Below, one piece after another: positions 17,766-27,770 of a DNA stretch of 64,000 nt (the stretch's first letter is position 1; the number at the start of each line of letters is the position of its first letter). A program made the translations under genes and the position numbers. This DNA is from an uncultured Pelagibacteraceae bacterium. GTDB taxonomy: Bacteria; Pseudomonadota; Alphaproteobacteria; Pelagibacterales; Pelagibacteraceae. Under the pieces are notes generated by a model. That model made no database searches and was not told the DNA's origin. It worked only from the letters and a program-made list of their open reading frames with translations. Location: NCBI GenBank assembly GCA_902588835.1, contig CACIQQ010000004.1, forward strand, positions 36,558 to 100,557, given 5' to 3'.

Positions 17766-18499
17766 TGTCTAATTCTATAATAAATATCGAAAACGTTAAT
17801 AAATGGTTTGGTGATTTCCAAGTTTTAAAAGATATTAACTTAGAAGTACAAGCAAAACAAAAGATTGTAGTCTGCGGTCCGTCAGGCTCTGGAAAATCAA
17901 CGTTAATAAGATGTATTAATAGATTAGAAGAGCACCAAGAAGGTAAAATCATTGTTGATGGAACAGAACTTAGTGAAAATACAAAAAATATTGAGCAAAT
18001 TAGAGCTGAGGTTGGTATGGTTTTCCAACAATTTAATTTATTTCCGCACTTATCTATTTTAGATAACTGCACTTTAGCACCTATTTGGGTAAAAAAGATG
18101 CCAAAAAAGCAAGCAGAAGAACTTGCAATGCAACAATTAGAACAAGTCCAAATAGCTGACCAAGCACATAAGTTTCCAGGTCAATTATCAGGGGGCCAAC
18201 AACAAAGATCAGCTATTGCTAGAGCTTTATGTATGCAGCCTAAGATAATGTTATTTGATGAACCTACTTCTGCGCTTGATCCTGAGATGATTAAAGAGGT
18301 TTTAGATGCAATGGTGAACCTTGCTAAAGGTGGTATGACAATGATCGTTGTAACTCATGAAATGGGATTTGCAAAAGAAGTAGCTGACGAGGTTATTTTT
18401 ATGGACGAAGGTATGATAGTTGAAAAAAATACTACGAAAGAATTTTTTGCTAACCCAAAAAGTGACAGAACAAAACTTTTCTTAAGTCAAATATTATAA
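17765..18499 (+). CDS. aapP: General L-amino-acid ABC transporter ATPase AapP
   Basis: A 244-residue ABC ATPase. It shows Walker [11 protein letters not shown]-loop [12 protein letters not shown], signature [15 protein letters not shown], Walker [13 protein letters not shown] and the switch histidine in VVTHEMGFA. It powers AapQM. It closes the aapJQMP operon; the next element downstream is the hairpin at 18501-18523. The sequence is close to the polar amino-acid uptake subfamily, so substrate type is supported by both sequence and operon. Confidence 0.96.
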   Translation: MSNSIINIENVNKWFGDFQVLKDINLEVQAKQKIVVCGPSGSGKSTLIRCINRLEEHQEGKIIVDGTELSENTKNIEQIRAEVGMVFQQFNLFPHLSILDNCTLAPIWVKKMPKKQAEELAMQQLEQVQIADQAHKFPGQLSGGQQQRSAIARALCMQPKIMLFDEPTSALDPEMIKEVLDAMVNLAKGGMTMIVVTHEMGFAKEVADEVIFMDEGMIVEKNTTKEFFANPKSDRTKLFLSQIL

Positions 18500-18500
18500 A

Positions 18501-18523
18501 TTTTGCATGCCTGACATGCAAAA
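18501..18523 (+). repeat. Perfect inverted repeat downstream of aapP
   Basis: TTTTGCATG and CATGCAAAA form 9-bp perfect arms around the loop CCTGA, starting two bases after the aapP stop. It could end the aapP transcript, though only a mixed AAATGTTGTATTTT follows rather than a pure T run. It could also be an operator for the HTH regulator gene 145 bp downstream. Function is not established. Confidence 0.5.
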
Positions 18524-18668
18524 AATGTTGTATTTTCGTATATTTCTTAAAAGCAATTTAGAGCTTTTCTAATATTGTCAAGCCTCAAAATTACCCAAAA
18601 AAAATTTTTTTTCTGCTTGCATAAACCCTTAGGATAGAGTTCAATCTTGGTTTTTAAGAGGGGTCTTA

Positions 18669-19040
18669 ATGGAAGATAATTTTAATAAACACTTAGGAAA
18701 CAAACTTAAGTTAAGAAGACTGGCACTTGGTCTTACACAAACAAAAGTAGCAAAAGCAATCAACGTAACATTTCAACAAATTCAAAAATACGAAAAGGGC
18801 ACAAATGGAGTAAGCTCTATAAGATTACTTCAATTGTCGAACTATTTGAAAGTTCCAATAAATTATTTTTTTGAAGATTTTTCAGAATACTTAATTAATG
18901 CTGATAAAATTAAAGAAGGTCACATGAACGTGAACTATAATTTTTTAGTTAAGGTATATTCTGAACTAACTAACGATCAAAAAATCAAATTTAGCAAAAA
19001 TTTACAATCACTTAACGTTGGAATACAAAAGACTGGTTAA
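18669..19040 (+). CDS. XRE-family helix-turn-helix transcriptional regulator
   Basis: A 123-residue protein with a Cro/C1-type helix-turn-helix at residues ~8-65: LGNKLKLRRLALGLTQTKVAKAINVTFQQIQKYEKGTNGVSSIRLLQLSNYLKV. The C-terminal ~55 residues have no recognised motif and may mediate dimerisation. The same compact type, with the phrase VTFQQIQKYEKG, is widespread in alphaproteobacteria as a chromosomal regulator, so it is not evidence for a phage. It has a GAGGGG ribosome-binding site. A 169-bp upstream region contains the inverted repeat at 18501-18523. Target genes are unknown. Confidence 0.85.
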   Translation: MEDNFNKHLGNKLKLRRLALGLTQTKVAKAINVTFQQIQKYEKGTNGVSSIRLLQLSNYLKVPINYFFEDFSEYLINADKIKEGHMNVNYNFLVKVYSELTNDQKIKFSKNLQSLNVGIQKTG

Positions 19041-19042
19041 TT

Positions 19043-19118
19043 TGGCTCCTCGGGCAGGACTCGAACCTGCGACCAATTGATTAACAGTCAACTGCTCTAC
19101 CAACTGAGCTACCGAGGA
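19043..19118 (-). tRNA. tRNA-Asn (anticodon GTT)
   Basis: The reverse complement gives acceptor TCCTCGG paired with CCGAGGA, D-arm TAGCTCAGTTGGTAGAGC, anticodon stem GTTGA/TCAAT with loop CTGTTAA (anticodon GTT), T-arm GCAGGTTCGAGTCCTGC, discriminator G and encoded CCA. The length is 76 nt. It ends three bases from the HTH gene stop, so the two are convergent. Confidence 0.97.
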
Positions 19119-19169
19119 ATATAAAAATCAAAACTTACTTTTTTTTTACTTGAAAACAACTCTTTTTTT

Positions 19170-19243
19170 TGGAGGTAACGCCCGGAATCGAACCGGGATA
19201 CAAGGATTTGCAATCCTCTGCGTAACCATTCCGCCACGTTACC
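19170..19243 (-). tRNA. tRNA-Cys (anticodon GCA)
   Basis: The reverse complement gives acceptor GGTAACG/CGTTACC, an anticodon arm AGGATTGCAAATCCT with anticodon GCA, T-arm CCCGGTTCGATTCCGGG, the discriminator U expected for cysteine tRNA and encoded CCA. The length is 74 nt. It lies 51 bp upstream of tRNA-Asn on the same strand and could be co-transcribed with it. Confidence 0.97.
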
Positions 19244-19360
19244 GATAAATCTGATTATAAAACAATTTATTAGATGTTTATATATGAAATATTCTATCAA
19301 ATTCAATCAGAATTTGTTTATTGTTAAATACGTTTATTGAATTATAAACTATAAACACCA

Positions 19361-21979
19361 ATGAGTTCAGAAAAATATACACATTCTAAAGTAGAAAATA
19401 AGATTTACTCTTATTGGGAAAAAAAAGGTCTCTTTAAACCCAAAAAAAATAAAAAAAAGTATTCTATTGTAATTCCACCTCCAAATGTCACTGGGAGTCT
19501 TCATATGGGTCATGCATTAAACAATACAATTCAGGATTTACTCATAAGATTTCATAGAATGAATAATTTTGAAACTTTATGGCAACCAGGGACAGATCAT
19601 GCTGGAATTGCAACGCAAGCTTTAGTCGAAAGAAAACTTGAAAGCGAGAATATTGATAAACAATCAATTGGTAGAGAGGCTTTTATTAAAAAAGTCTGGG
19701 ATTGGAAAAAGGAGTATGGCGATATTATTATTAATCAGCTTAAAAAACTAGGATGTTCATGTGATTGGTCCAGGAATGCATTCACAATGGATAAAAATTT
19801 GTCTGCATCAGTTATTAAAGTTTTCATAGATCTCTATAACAAAGGTCTTATTTATAAATCTAAAAAATTAGTTAACTGGGATACAGTATTAAAAACAGCT
19901 ATATCTGATCTTGAAGTTGATCAAAGAGAAGTAAATTCAAAACTTTATTATATAAATTATCAAATTGAAAATAGTTCAGAATTTATAACTATTGCAACAA
20001 CAAGACCAGAAACAATGCTGGGAGACACTGCAGTTGCCGTTAATCCTAAAGATGAAAGGTACACTAATTTAGTAGGTAAAAATGTAGTTTTACCTATAAC
20101 AGGGAGAAAAATAAAAATTATCCAAGATGATTATGCTGATCCAGAGCAAGGTTCTGGTGCAGTTAAAATTACTCCAGCACATGATTTTAATGACTATGAT
20201 GTGGGTAAAAGAAATAAATTAGAGATAATAAATATATTCACCGAGGATGGGAAGATAAATGAAAATGCACCTAGTGATTATGTTGGTTTAGATCGGTTTG
20301 AAGCAAGGAAAAAAATATTAAATGACCTTGGTGACAAGCTTATTAAAGAAGAAAATATTAAGAATAAAGTTCCTTATGGGGATAGATCTAATTCTGTAAT
20401 TGAACCTTATCTTACAGAACAATGGTTTGCAGATGCAAAAAAACTATCTGTAAAAGCAAAGAAGATTGTAAAGAATAAAAAAACAAAATTTTTTCCCCCT
20501 AATTGGTCGAAAACTTATTTTCAATGGATGAATAATATTGAACCTTGGTGTATATCAAGACAACTTTGGTGGGGCCATCAAATACCAGCTTGGTATGGAC
20601 CTGATAAGAAAATATTTGTTGCATCAAATTATAGTGAAGCAAAAAAACTAGCCAAAAAAAGATATAAGAAAGATGTAGAATTAGTAAGAGATGAAGATGT
20701 TTTAGATACATGGTTCTCATCAGGATTGTGGGCTTTTGCAACTCTTGGGTGGCCTAAAAAAAACGAATACCTAAAAAAGTTTTATCCTACATCTGTTTTA
20801 GTAACTGGTTTTGATATTATCTTTTTTTGGGTTGCTAGAATGATGATGTTTGGAATGGAGTTTTTAAATAAACAACCGTTTAAAGAAATTTATGTACATG
20901 CCTTGGTTAGAGATGAAAAAGGACAAAAAATGTCTAAGTCAAAAGGCAACGTAATTGATCCTTTAATATTAATAGATAAATATAGTGCAGATGCATTAAG
21001 GTTTACTTTGTTATCAATGGCATCACCAGGAAGAGATGTAAAACTATCTGAAGATAGAGTTAAAGGTTATAGAAATTTTCTCAATAAATTGTGGAATGCA
21101 AACAACTTTTTGGCAATGAATAAGTGCGATTTTTCAAAATCTAAAAATGAGCCAAAAGTAAAATTAAATATTAATAAATGGATTATTTCAGAGTTAAATA
21201 CGGTAAGTAAGCTTATTGAAAAAAATATTAATGACTATAGATTTGATGAAGCAGCAAGAAACATTTACCAATTTGTTTGGCACTCATACTGTGATTGGTA
21301 CGTAGAACTATCTAAAACTTTTTTAAATTCTAAAGAAAAGTCGTCAATTTCAGAGGTAAAACAGACCTTAAGTTATGTTTTTAAACAAATTTTAATTCTT
21401 TTACATCCATTCATTCCATTTATTACAGAGGAATTGTGGTTAAAAAATAAGCTAGATAAACCAAAAAATTATCTAATGTTTGCTAATTGGTCGAATAAAA
21501 AAGCAAATAAAGATAAACAAATTAAGGAAGTAGAGAATATAATTAATTTAATTAGCCAACTTAGGGCATTTAAAAATGAATTAAATGTAAGTCCGGGATC
21601 TTTTGTAGATATGTCTATTTCGACCCTATCTAAAAATGACCAGTTGTTTATCAAAAAAAATCAAACTGTTTTGAAAAAACTTGGTAGGATAAATAGCTTC
21701 CTAGATACTGATAAAGATAAGGCATCAGCAAACTTAGTCATCAAAGGGGATATTTTTAAGATATATTTTGATCAATCAATAGATCTCTCTTTGATCAAAG
21801 AAAACCTTCTAAAAAGGCAGCAAAAATACCAAAGTGAGTTAGATGGTATATCAAAAAGACTTTCTAACAAAAGTTTTGTAGAAAGAGCGCCAAAAAATAT
21901 TGTTGATCAGGAAAAAAATAACTATAGTAATTTAAAAAAAGATATTGATAAAATATCAGTCACTATAAAAGGTTTATAA
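19361..21979 (+). CDS. valS: Valyl-tRNA synthetase
   Basis: An 872-residue class I synthetase charging tRNA-Val. It has the HIGH-type motif in [17 protein letters not shown] near residues 40-56, the CP1 editing domain with [15 protein letters not shown], the KMSKS motif in [14 protein letters not shown], the anticodon-binding domain and a C-terminal coiled coil (about 810-872, [21 protein letters not shown]) that grips the tRNA. The start is 118 nt after tRNA-Cys on the opposite strand. The stop overlaps the ilvD start by one base, coupling valine use with branched-chain amino-acid synthesis. Confidence 0.98.
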   Translation: MSSEKYTHSKVENKIYSYWEKKGLFKPKKNKKKYSIVIPPPNVTGSLHMGHALNNTIQDLLIRFHRMNNFETLWQPGTDHAGIATQALVERKLESENIDKQSIGREAFIKKVWDWKKEYGDIIINQLKKLGCSCDWSRNAFTMDKNLSASVIKVFIDLYNKGLIYKSKKLVNWDTVLKTAISDLEVDQREVNSKLYYINYQIENSSEFITIATTRPETMLGDTAVAVNPKDERYTNLVGKNVVLPITGRKIKIIQDDYADPEQGSGAVKITPAHDFNDYDVGKRNKLEIINIFTEDGKINENAPSDYVGLDRFEARKKILNDLGDKLIKEENIKNKVPYGDRSNSVIEPYLTEQWFADAKKLSVKAKKIVKNKKTKFFPPNWSKTYFQWMNNIEPWCISRQLWWGHQIPAWYGPDKKIFVASNYSEAKKLAKKRYKKDVELVRDEDVLDTWFSSGLWAFATLGWPKKNEYLKKFYPTSVLVTGFDIIFFWVARMMMFGMEFLNKQPFKEIYVHALVRDEKGQKMSKSKGNVIDPLILIDKYSADALRFTLLSMASPGRDVKLSEDRVKGYRNFLNKLWNANNFLAMNKCDFSKSKNEPKVKLNINKWIISELNTVSKLIEKNINDYRFDEAARNIYQFVWHSYCDWYVELSKTFLNSKEKSSISEVKQTLSYVFKQILILLHPFIPFITEELWLKNKLDKPKNYLMFANWSNKKANKDKQIKEVENIINLISQLRAFKNELNVSPGSFVDMSISTLSKNDQLFIKKNQTVLKKLGRINSFLDTDKDKASANLVIKGDIFKIYFDQSIDLSLIKENLLKRQQKYQSELDGISKRLSNKSFVERAPKNIVDQEKNNYSNLKKDIDKISVTIKGL

Positions 21980-23697
21980 TGAAGAAATTTAATAAGAAGA
22001 AATTACCTAGTAGGCATACATCTTTAGGACCCGATAAGGCTCCTCAAAGATCTTTTTATTATGCAATGGATTTGACCGAAAAAGATGTAGCAAAACCTTT
22101 TGTTGGTGTTGTTTCAACATGGAACGAGGCAGCTCCTTGTAATATTGCCTTAATGAGACAGGCTCAATCAGTTAAAAAAGGAGTTCATCAAGCAGGCGGC
22201 ACACCAAGAGAATTTTGTACGATTACGGTTACAGATGGAATAGCAATGGGTCATGAAGGAATGAAATCCTCGTTAATTTCGCGGGATGTAATAGCAGACT
22301 CAACTGAATTAACTGTTAGAGGACATTGTTATGACGCTTTAGTTGGCGTTGCAGGATGTGATAAATCTTTACCAGGCTTAATGATGGCAATGGTAAGATT
22401 AAATGTACCAAGTGTCTTTATTTATGGTGGTTCAATATTACCGGGTAGATTTAATGGAAAAGATGTAACAGTTGTTGACGTATTTGAAGGAGTTGGAAAA
22501 TTTTCTTCAGGAAAAATGTCAGCACATGCATTAAGAAAACTTGAACTTAAGGCTTGCCCAAGTGCTGGAGCTTGTGGTGGACAATTTACAGCAAATACTA
22601 TGGCATGTGTATCTGAGGCAATAGGATTAGCATTACCATATTCAGCTGGAACACCAGCACCATATACACAAAGAGATTCTTATGCTTTAAAAAGTGGTAA
22701 GGCAGTAATGAATTTATTAGCAAAAAATATAAGACCAAGAGACATTGTTACAAAAAAATCTTTAGAAAATGCTGCAACAATTGTTGCTGCAACAGGTGGT
22801 TCAACTAATGCTGCTTTACATTTACCTGCACTTGCAAATGAAGCAGGAATTAAATTTGATTTAATGGATGTTGCAAGAATATTTAAGAAAACACCTTATC
22901 TTGCAGACTTAAAACCTGGTGGAAAATATGTTGCAAAAGATATGTGGAAAGCAGGTGGAGTTCCAATGCTTTTAAAAACTTTATTAGATGGTGGTTATAT
23001 ACACGGTGATTGTATGACAGTTACAGGTAAAACAATGAGACAAAATTTAAAAAATGTTAAGTTTAATAAAAATCAAAAAGTTATGAGAACTCATAACCAA
23101 CCATTGTCTCCTGATGGAGGTGTTGTTGGTTTAAAAGGAAATTTAGCACCTGATGGAGCAATTGTTAAAGTTGCTGGATTAAAGAAATTACAATTCACAG
23201 GTAAAGCAAGATGCTTTGATACAGAAGAAGCTGCTTATAAAGCAGTTAAAAATAAAAAATATAAAGACGGTGACATTATAATTATAAGATACGAAGGACC
23301 AAAAGGTGGTCCAGGCATGAGAGAAATGCTTCAAACAACTGGAGCGATTTACGGACAAGGTAAAGGTGAAAAAGTTGCACTTATAACTGATGGAAGATTT
23401 TCAGGTGCAACGAGAGGATTTTGTATAGGTCATGTAGGACCTGAAGCATCAGTTGGAGGACCAATAGCTTTACTTAAGAACGGAGACATCATAGATTTAG
23501 ATGCTAAGAAGGGTACAATTAATGTACGATTATCTAGAAAAGAATTAGCCAAAAGAAGAAAGAAATGGAAACCAAAGAAAATTAATTTTGGTAATGGAAC
23601 ACTTTGGAAGTATGCTCAAACAGTTGGTCCAGCTTATCTAGGTGCACCTACGCACCCTGGAGCAAAAGAAGAGGTTAGAACATACGCTGATATTTAA
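21979..23697 (+). CDS. ilvD: Dihydroxy-acid dehydratase
   Basis: A 572-residue iron-sulfur enzyme forming 2-keto acids from dihydroxy-acids in valine, isoleucine and leucine biosynthesis. It shows the IlvD/Edd signatures GCDKSLPG and [22 protein letters not shown], with cluster cysteines in the early conserved segments, and the C-terminal [21 protein letters not shown]. Overlaps valS by one base upstream and the manC-like gene by one base downstream. Length is close to typical. Nothing unusual is seen apart from its position between valS and a sugar nucleotide gene. Confidence 0.97.
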   Translation: MKKFNKKKLPSRHTSLGPDKAPQRSFYYAMDLTEKDVAKPFVGVVSTWNEAAPCNIALMRQAQSVKKGVHQAGGTPREFCTITVTDGIAMGHEGMKSSLISRDVIADSTELTVRGHCYDALVGVAGCDKSLPGLMMAMVRLNVPSVFIYGGSILPGRFNGKDVTVVDVFEGVGKFSSGKMSAHALRKLELKACPSAGACGGQFTANTMACVSEAIGLALPYSAGTPAPYTQRDSYALKSGKAVMNLLAKNIRPRDIVTKKSLENAATIVAATGGSTNAALHLPALANEAGIKFDLMDVARIFKKTPYLADLKPGGKYVAKDMWKAGGVPMLLKTLLDGGYIHGDCMTVTGKTMRQNLKNVKFNKNQKVMRTHNQPLSPDGGVVGLKGNLAPDGAIVKVAGLKKLQFTGKARCFDTEEAAYKAVKNKKYKDGDIIIIRYEGPKGGPGMREMLQTTGAIYGQGKGEKVALITDGRFSGATRGFCIGHVGPEASVGGPIALLKNGDIIDLDAKKGTINVRLSRKELAKRRKKWKPKKINFGNGTLWKYAQTVGPAYLGAPTHPGAKEEVRTYADI

Positions 23698-24899
23698 TGA
23701 AAATTAGACCAGTTATTCTATGCGGAGGAGCAGGTACTAGACTGTGGCCTAAAAAATCAAAACATCAAGCAAAACAGTTCATAGATTTTGGTGGTTGGAC
23801 TTTAATTAACAAAACTTTTGAAAGAGTTAAAAGTAAAGTTTTTGACTATCCAATTATTAGCACTAATTCAAAATATCTTAGGGATGTAAAAAAGGCTTTA
23901 AAGAAAAGTAAAATTAAAAAATATAAGATTATTTTAGAGCCAGCAAAAAAAAATACCGCTCCAGCAATTTTAGCATCAGCACTGATTAAAGATGTCCCAT
24001 ATAACCAACCTTTAATGTATTTTGCTGCAGATCATTTAATTGAAAAGCCAAATAAACTAATAACAGCTATTAATAAAAATAAGTCAAATTTAGATGAAAA
24101 AAACATATTTATTTTTGGAATAAAACCCACAAGCCCTTCTAGTGAGTACGGATATTTTATTACCAAGAAAAAAAAGAACATTAATAAAGTCACTAGATTT
24201 ATTGAAAAACCAAAAGTATCTAAGGCAAAACAAGTAATTAAACAAAAGGGATATTGGAATTCTGGGATGTTTTTTTTGAGAAAAGACTCAATTATTAATA
24301 ATTTTAAGAAATATCAGCCTAATATTTTTCGAAACTGTAACAAAGCTGTAATAAAAGCTAAATATAAAAGCAATGTGTATTATTTAAACAAACAAGCATT
24401 TTCTAAAGCTACAGCAAAATCTTTTGATTATGCGATACTAGAGAAAACTAAAAATATCAATGCGATCAAACTTGATATCCCATGGTCAGATCTTGGGAGC
24501 TGGAAAGAAATCTGCAAAATGTACGGAAAGATTAAAAATAGATATTTTAAAAAGAAAAACGTATTTCATAGACCATGGGGCAGCTACACAAACTTATTTA
24601 AAGGCAAAGAATTCTTAATTAAAGAATTGTATGTGAAATCTAAAGGTATTTTAAGTCTTCAAAAACATTTCCATAGAGCAGAACACTGGGTAGTTACTCA
24701 TGGAATTCCAAGAATCACTCTAAATAAAAGTAAATTCTTAAAGAAACCTGGTGAAACTATTTATATTCCATTAGGAGCTGTTCATAGAATTGAAAATCCA
24801 TTTAAAAAACCGGTAAAAATTATAGAAGCACAAATAGGCTCAATCCTTAAAGAAACAGATATTGTAAGATATCAGGATGTATATGGAAGAGTAAAATAA
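23697..24899 (+). CDS. manC: Mannose-1-phosphate guanylyltransferase / mannose-6-phosphate isomerase-type fusion
   Basis: A 400-residue protein with an N-terminal nucleotidyltransferase (VILCGGAGTRLWPKKSKHQAKQF, FAADHLIEKP, GIKPTSPSSEYGYF, RFIEKPK, WNSGMFFLRK) and a C-terminal cupin (HRPWGSYTNLF, SLQKHFHRAEHWVVTHG, YIPLGAVHRIENP, and the closing DIVRYQDVYGR). It would make GDP-mannose for surface polysaccharide. It is 60-80 residues shorter than usual AlgA/ManC fusions; the middle region is compressed. The start overlaps the ilvD stop by one base, and it is convergent with the DAG kinase gene with no gap. The isomerase half may be only an accessory fold. Confidence 0.88.
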   Translation: MKIRPVILCGGAGTRLWPKKSKHQAKQFIDFGGWTLINKTFERVKSKVFDYPIISTNSKYLRDVKKALKKSKIKKYKIILEPAKKNTAPAILASALIKDVPYNQPLMYFAADHLIEKPNKLITAINKNKSNLDEKNIFIFGIKPTSPSSEYGYFITKKKKNINKVTRFIEKPKVSKAKQVIKQKGYWNSGMFFLRKDSIINNFKKYQPNIFRNCNKAVIKAKYKSNVYYLNKQAFSKATAKSFDYAILEKTKNINAIKLDIPWSDLGSWKEICKMYGKIKNRYFKKKNVFHRPWGSYTNLFKGKEFLIKELYVKSKGILSLQKHFHRAEHWVVTHGIPRITLNKSKFLKKPGETIYIPLGAVHRIENPFKKPVKIIEAQIGSILKETDIVRYQDVYGRVK

Positions 24900-25784
24900 T
24901 TATTTTACAAGAAAATTTATTTTTTTATTTGATTTACTTAAATGAATTTTTTTATACGAACCAAAATTATCTCCATCAATTTGAACAGGTATTAAATCAT
25001 TTCCCTCAATGGTGATATTTTGAGAATAAGTAGTAATAACATTTTTGTTTTTACTTAAATCGCCATTAAAGATTATTAAAAATATGGAATATAATAAATT
25101 AGTCCTTGTCAAATCCCTAAATATATAGGTTACTAATTTATCTTCAAAAATATTTGTTTTATTTATTTTATAATGCCCAGCATAATATTTGGTATTTGAG
25201 GACAGTATCCATTCTGCTTTATAAAATTGTCCGTCAAAAGTAACACTTAATTTTTTATTATTCATAAACAAGAAATATTGAAAACCTTTAATAACAAATA
25301 TAATTTTACCAAGTAACTTTTTAATTTTTGAATTAATTGAATGGACAATTTTTGCATCCCATCCTATACCAGCCATTAAAAAGAAAAAACTTTCATTAAT
25401 TTTTAGAAGATTAGAGGTTTTATAATTGTTAGAAACTAATACATCAACTATATCATCAACTTTTTTATTCATTGATAATTCAGCCTGAAGTAAATTTGCA
25501 GTACCAGCAGGTATATAACCTATAGCAAAATCGTCTTTAAAATTAAAATTATTTTTAATTAGTTCATTAATTGCAAAAGATACAGATCCATCTCCACCTG
25601 CTACAATTAATCGATCGTAATTTTTTTGATTAAAATCTCTAAAAATTTCTCTAGCCTGATTTATTGTTTTTGTCTCAAAATAGTCTACAGAATTTTTTTT
25701 TTTCAACTTAAATAAAACCCTATTTATGAATTTTGATTTTTTCCCAGAAGAAGAGTTTAGATTATAAATTAAACAATATAACAT
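24900..25784 (-). CDS. Diacylglycerol/sphingolipid kinase-family protein
   Basis: A 294-residue DAGK catalytic-domain protein. It has the family core VAGGDGSVSFAINEL near residue 60, the nucleotide-binding GYIPAGTANLLQAEL and a C-terminal beta-rich lipid-kinase half with EDKLVTYIFRD. Members phosphorylate diacylglycerol or related lipids with ATP. The gene diverges from plcP-agt, and each side has its own Pho-box-like repeat. A likely role is to recycle the diacylglycerol made by PlcP to phosphatidate; this is inference from context. Alternative: another lipid alcohol kinase. Its stop abuts manC. Confidence 0.88.
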   Translation of the reverse strand: MLYCLIYNLNSSSGKKSKFINRVLFKLKKKNSVDYFETKTINQAREIFRDFNQKNYDRLIVAGGDGSVSFAINELIKNNFNFKDDFAIGYIPAGTANLLQAELSMNKKVDDIVDVLVSNNYKTSNLLKINESFFFLMAGIGWDAKIVHSINSKIKKLLGKIIFVIKGFQYFLFMNNKKLSVTFDGQFYKAEWILSSNTKYYAGHYKINKTNIFEDKLVTYIFRDLTRTNLLYSIFLIIFNGDLSKNKNVITTYSQNITIEGNDLIPVQIDGDNFGSYKKIHLSKSNKKINFLVK

Positions 25785-25803
25785 AATTATTCCTTAAAAA
25801 ATT

Positions 25804-25825
25804 TTTAACAAATCTGTAACATTTA
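25804..25825 (+). promoter_or_regulatory. Pho-box-like repeat upstream of plcP
   Basis: Two 11-bp units begin TTTAACA (25804) and TGTAACA (25815), the same pattern as in front of pstS. PhoB boxes are classically 11-bp direct repeats ending with an A/T-rich spacer. It lies 57 bp before the plcP start. It is the best sequence evidence that the lipid remodelling genes belong to the PhoB regulon here. Confidence 0.7.
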
Positions 25826-25846
25826 AATGAAATAAGAAATACATGA

Positions 25847-25868
25847 TTCGTGTTACAGTTGTATTAAA
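25847..25868 (-). promoter_or_regulatory. Pho-box-like repeat upstream of the DAG kinase
   Basis: Read on the minus strand, units TTTAATA and TGTAACA start exactly 11 bp apart, matching the plcP and pstS boxes in order and spacing. It lies 62 bp before the kinase start and faces the plus-strand box with 21 bp between them. The weaker first unit has one change (TTTAATA for TTTAACA). Confidence 0.65.
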
Positions 25869-25882
25869 TAAAAATTTTTTAT

Positions 25883-26695
25883 ATGCCTAAAATACTTAAA
25901 TACAAAAGTATATTTATTTCTGATTTACACTTAGGTACTAAAGGCTGTCAGGCAAATAAAATTTTAGAGTTTTTTAAAAACTCAAGATCCGAAAATCTTT
26001 ATCTAGTAGGAGACATTATCGATGTATGGGCAATGCAAAAAAGTTTTTTTTGGCCCCAAGAACATAATGATGTAATTCAAAAAATTTTAAGAAAAGCAAG
26101 ACATGGTACCAGAGTTTTCTATATAATGGGTAATCATGATGAAATGTTTAGAAAATTTATTCCACTGCATTTTGGCGACATTCATATGGTTAATAGAGTT
26201 ATTCATGAAACAAACACTGGGAAAAAATATTTAGTTGTTCATGGTGATGCTTGGGATGGAGTAATGAAACATGCTAAATGGTTGTCTAAACTTGGATCAA
26301 TAGCATATAATTTATTGTTACAATTTAATGTAATAATTAACTTTTTTAGAAGGTTAAGAGGAAAAGAATATTGGTCTCTTGCAAAATTTTTAAAGTATAA
26401 AGTCAAAAATGCAGTCAAATATATCGGTGAATATGAAAAGACTGTCTCAGATTATGCAAAAACAAAAAAATTTGATGGAATAATTTGCGGTCACATTCAT
26501 CACCCTGAGGATAGAGATTTTAATGGCATAAATTATTTGAATTGTGGAGATTGGGTTGAATCTTGCACTGCATTAGCTGAAAATTATGACGGTAGTTTTG
26601 AAATATTATATTGGGACAAAATAAGAGAAAAATTTATAGACGCTGAGAAAGCAATTAAACCAATTAAAACTGAAGAATTAAAAAAAGCCTCATAG
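25883..26695 (+). CDS. plcP: PlcP-type phospholipase C, calcineurin-like metallophosphoesterase
   Basis: A 270-residue metallophosphoesterase with all metal-binding blocks: SDLHLGTKG, LVGDIIDVW, MGNHDEM, VVHGDAWDG and CGHIHHPEDRDF. It is distantly related to the LpxH UDP-diacylglucosamine hydrolases, the usual automatic name. In marine bacteria this family member is PlcP, which releases diacylglycerol from phospholipids during Pi starvation so that glycolipids can replace them (work in SAR11 and Roseobacter-group bacteria). The partner glycosyltransferase starts three bases downstream, and a Pho-box-like repeat lies upstream. It has no signal peptide, so it would act on the cytoplasmic face. 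The call is supported mainly by context. Confidence 0.87.
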   Translation: MPKILKYKSIFISDLHLGTKGCQANKILEFFKNSRSENLYLVGDIIDVWAMQKSFFWPQEHNDVIQKILRKARHGTRVFYIMGNHDEMFRKFIPLHFGDIHMVNRVIHETNTGKKYLVVHGDAWDGVMKHAKWLSKLGSIAYNLLLQFNVIINFFRRLRGKEYWSLAKFLKYKVKNAVKYIGEYEKTVSDYAKTKKFDGIICGHIHHPEDRDFNGINYLNCGDWVESCTALAENYDGSFEILYWDKIREKFIDAEKAIKPIKTEELKKAS

Positions 26696-26698
26696 TTA

Positions 26699-27706
26699 AT
26701 GAAAATTTTAATTGCTACAGATGCATACTTTCCACAAGTAAATGGCGTTGTTAGAACCCTTCATGAAACAGGTGAGATCTTAAAAAAACAAGGTCACAGT
26801 ATAGAATATCTTACACCAGACTTATTTTTAACTTTCCCGATGCCAAAATATAATGAAATTAGACTATCAATTAATGTTTGGCCTAGAGTCGGTAGTTTAA
26901 TAAAAAAAATAAAACCTGATGCAATTCATATCGCTACCGAAGGTCCTATTGGGACTATGACGAGAAGATATTGTTTAAAAAATAATCTAAAGTTTACTAC
27001 CAGTTTTCATACGAGATTTGATAAATATATCAAACTATACTTTCCTATTATACCTGCAAAATGGGCTGAAAAATTTCTAGCAAACTTTCATAACAAAGCT
27101 GAGAGAATTTTAGTAACAACAGAGTCTATGAGAAAAGAATTAATAGATATAGGTATAGACAATAATAAAATGATTACTTGGACTAGAGGAGGAAATCATG
27201 GAGCTTTTAAGAACCCTAAAAAAATTGATTTACCTCACAAAAGACCAATTTGGATTTATGTTGGAAGAGTTGCAGTTGAGAAAAATATAAGAGCTTTTTT
27301 AGAATGTAATTTAGAAGGTACAAAAATAATAATAGGAAAAGGACCTGATTTAAAAAAATTAAAAAAAGAATTTCCTAAAGATATTTTTTTAGGAGAAAAA
27401 ACAAATGGCGAATTAGCATCACATTTTGCATCTTCCGATGTTTTTGTATTCCCTAGTAAAACAGATACATTTGGAATTGTAGTTACAGAGGCTTTAAATT
27501 GCGGAACACCTGTTGCCGCGTATCCTGTCCCAGGTCCCAAAGATATATTTGAAGGATCTAAAATAAATTGTTTAGATAATGATCTTAAAGTTTCAGCCCA
27601 TAAAGCTTTAAAAGTTGATAGAAATGATTGTCTTGAATTTGCAAAAAAATTCACTTGGGAAGAAACAGCAAAAATATTTTTTAATAATATTTCACCAAAT
27701 CATTAG
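26699..27706 (+). CDS. agt: Glycolipid glycosyltransferase (Agt-like, GT4 fold)
   Basis: A 335-residue GT-B glycosyltransferase. The N-terminal acceptor domain starts ATDAYFPQVNGVVRTLHETGEIL, and the C-terminal donor domain has IYVGRVAVEKN, the SDVFVFPSKTDTFGIVVTEALNCGTPVAAYPV block containing the E-x7-E-type motif, and a trailing helix. It resembles SqdX and MgtA-type enzymes. With PlcP it would add a sugar to diacylglycerol, making mono-glycosyl or glucuronosyl diacylglycerols that replace phospholipids. It is three bases behind plcP. The exact sugar (glucose or glucuronic acid) cannot be read from sequence. Confidence 0.85.
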   Translation: MKILIATDAYFPQVNGVVRTLHETGEILKKQGHSIEYLTPDLFLTFPMPKYNEIRLSINVWPRVGSLIKKIKPDAIHIATEGPIGTMTRRYCLKNNLKFTTSFHTRFDKYIKLYFPIIPAKWAEKFLANFHNKAERILVTTESMRKELIDIGIDNNKMITWTRGGNHGAFKNPKKIDLPHKRPIWIYVGRVAVEKNIRAFLECNLEGTKIIIGKGPDLKKLKKEFPKDIFLGEKTNGELASHFASSDVFVFPSKTDTFGIVVTEALNCGTPVAAYPVPGPKDIFEGSKINCLDNDLKVSAHKALKVDRNDCLEFAKKFTWEETAKIFFNNISPNH

Positions 27707-27770
27707 CTAATTATTTTTAATTTGTTTGCATTAAAAAGCGTAATGATGCAAAATTAACCAATCTAAATTT

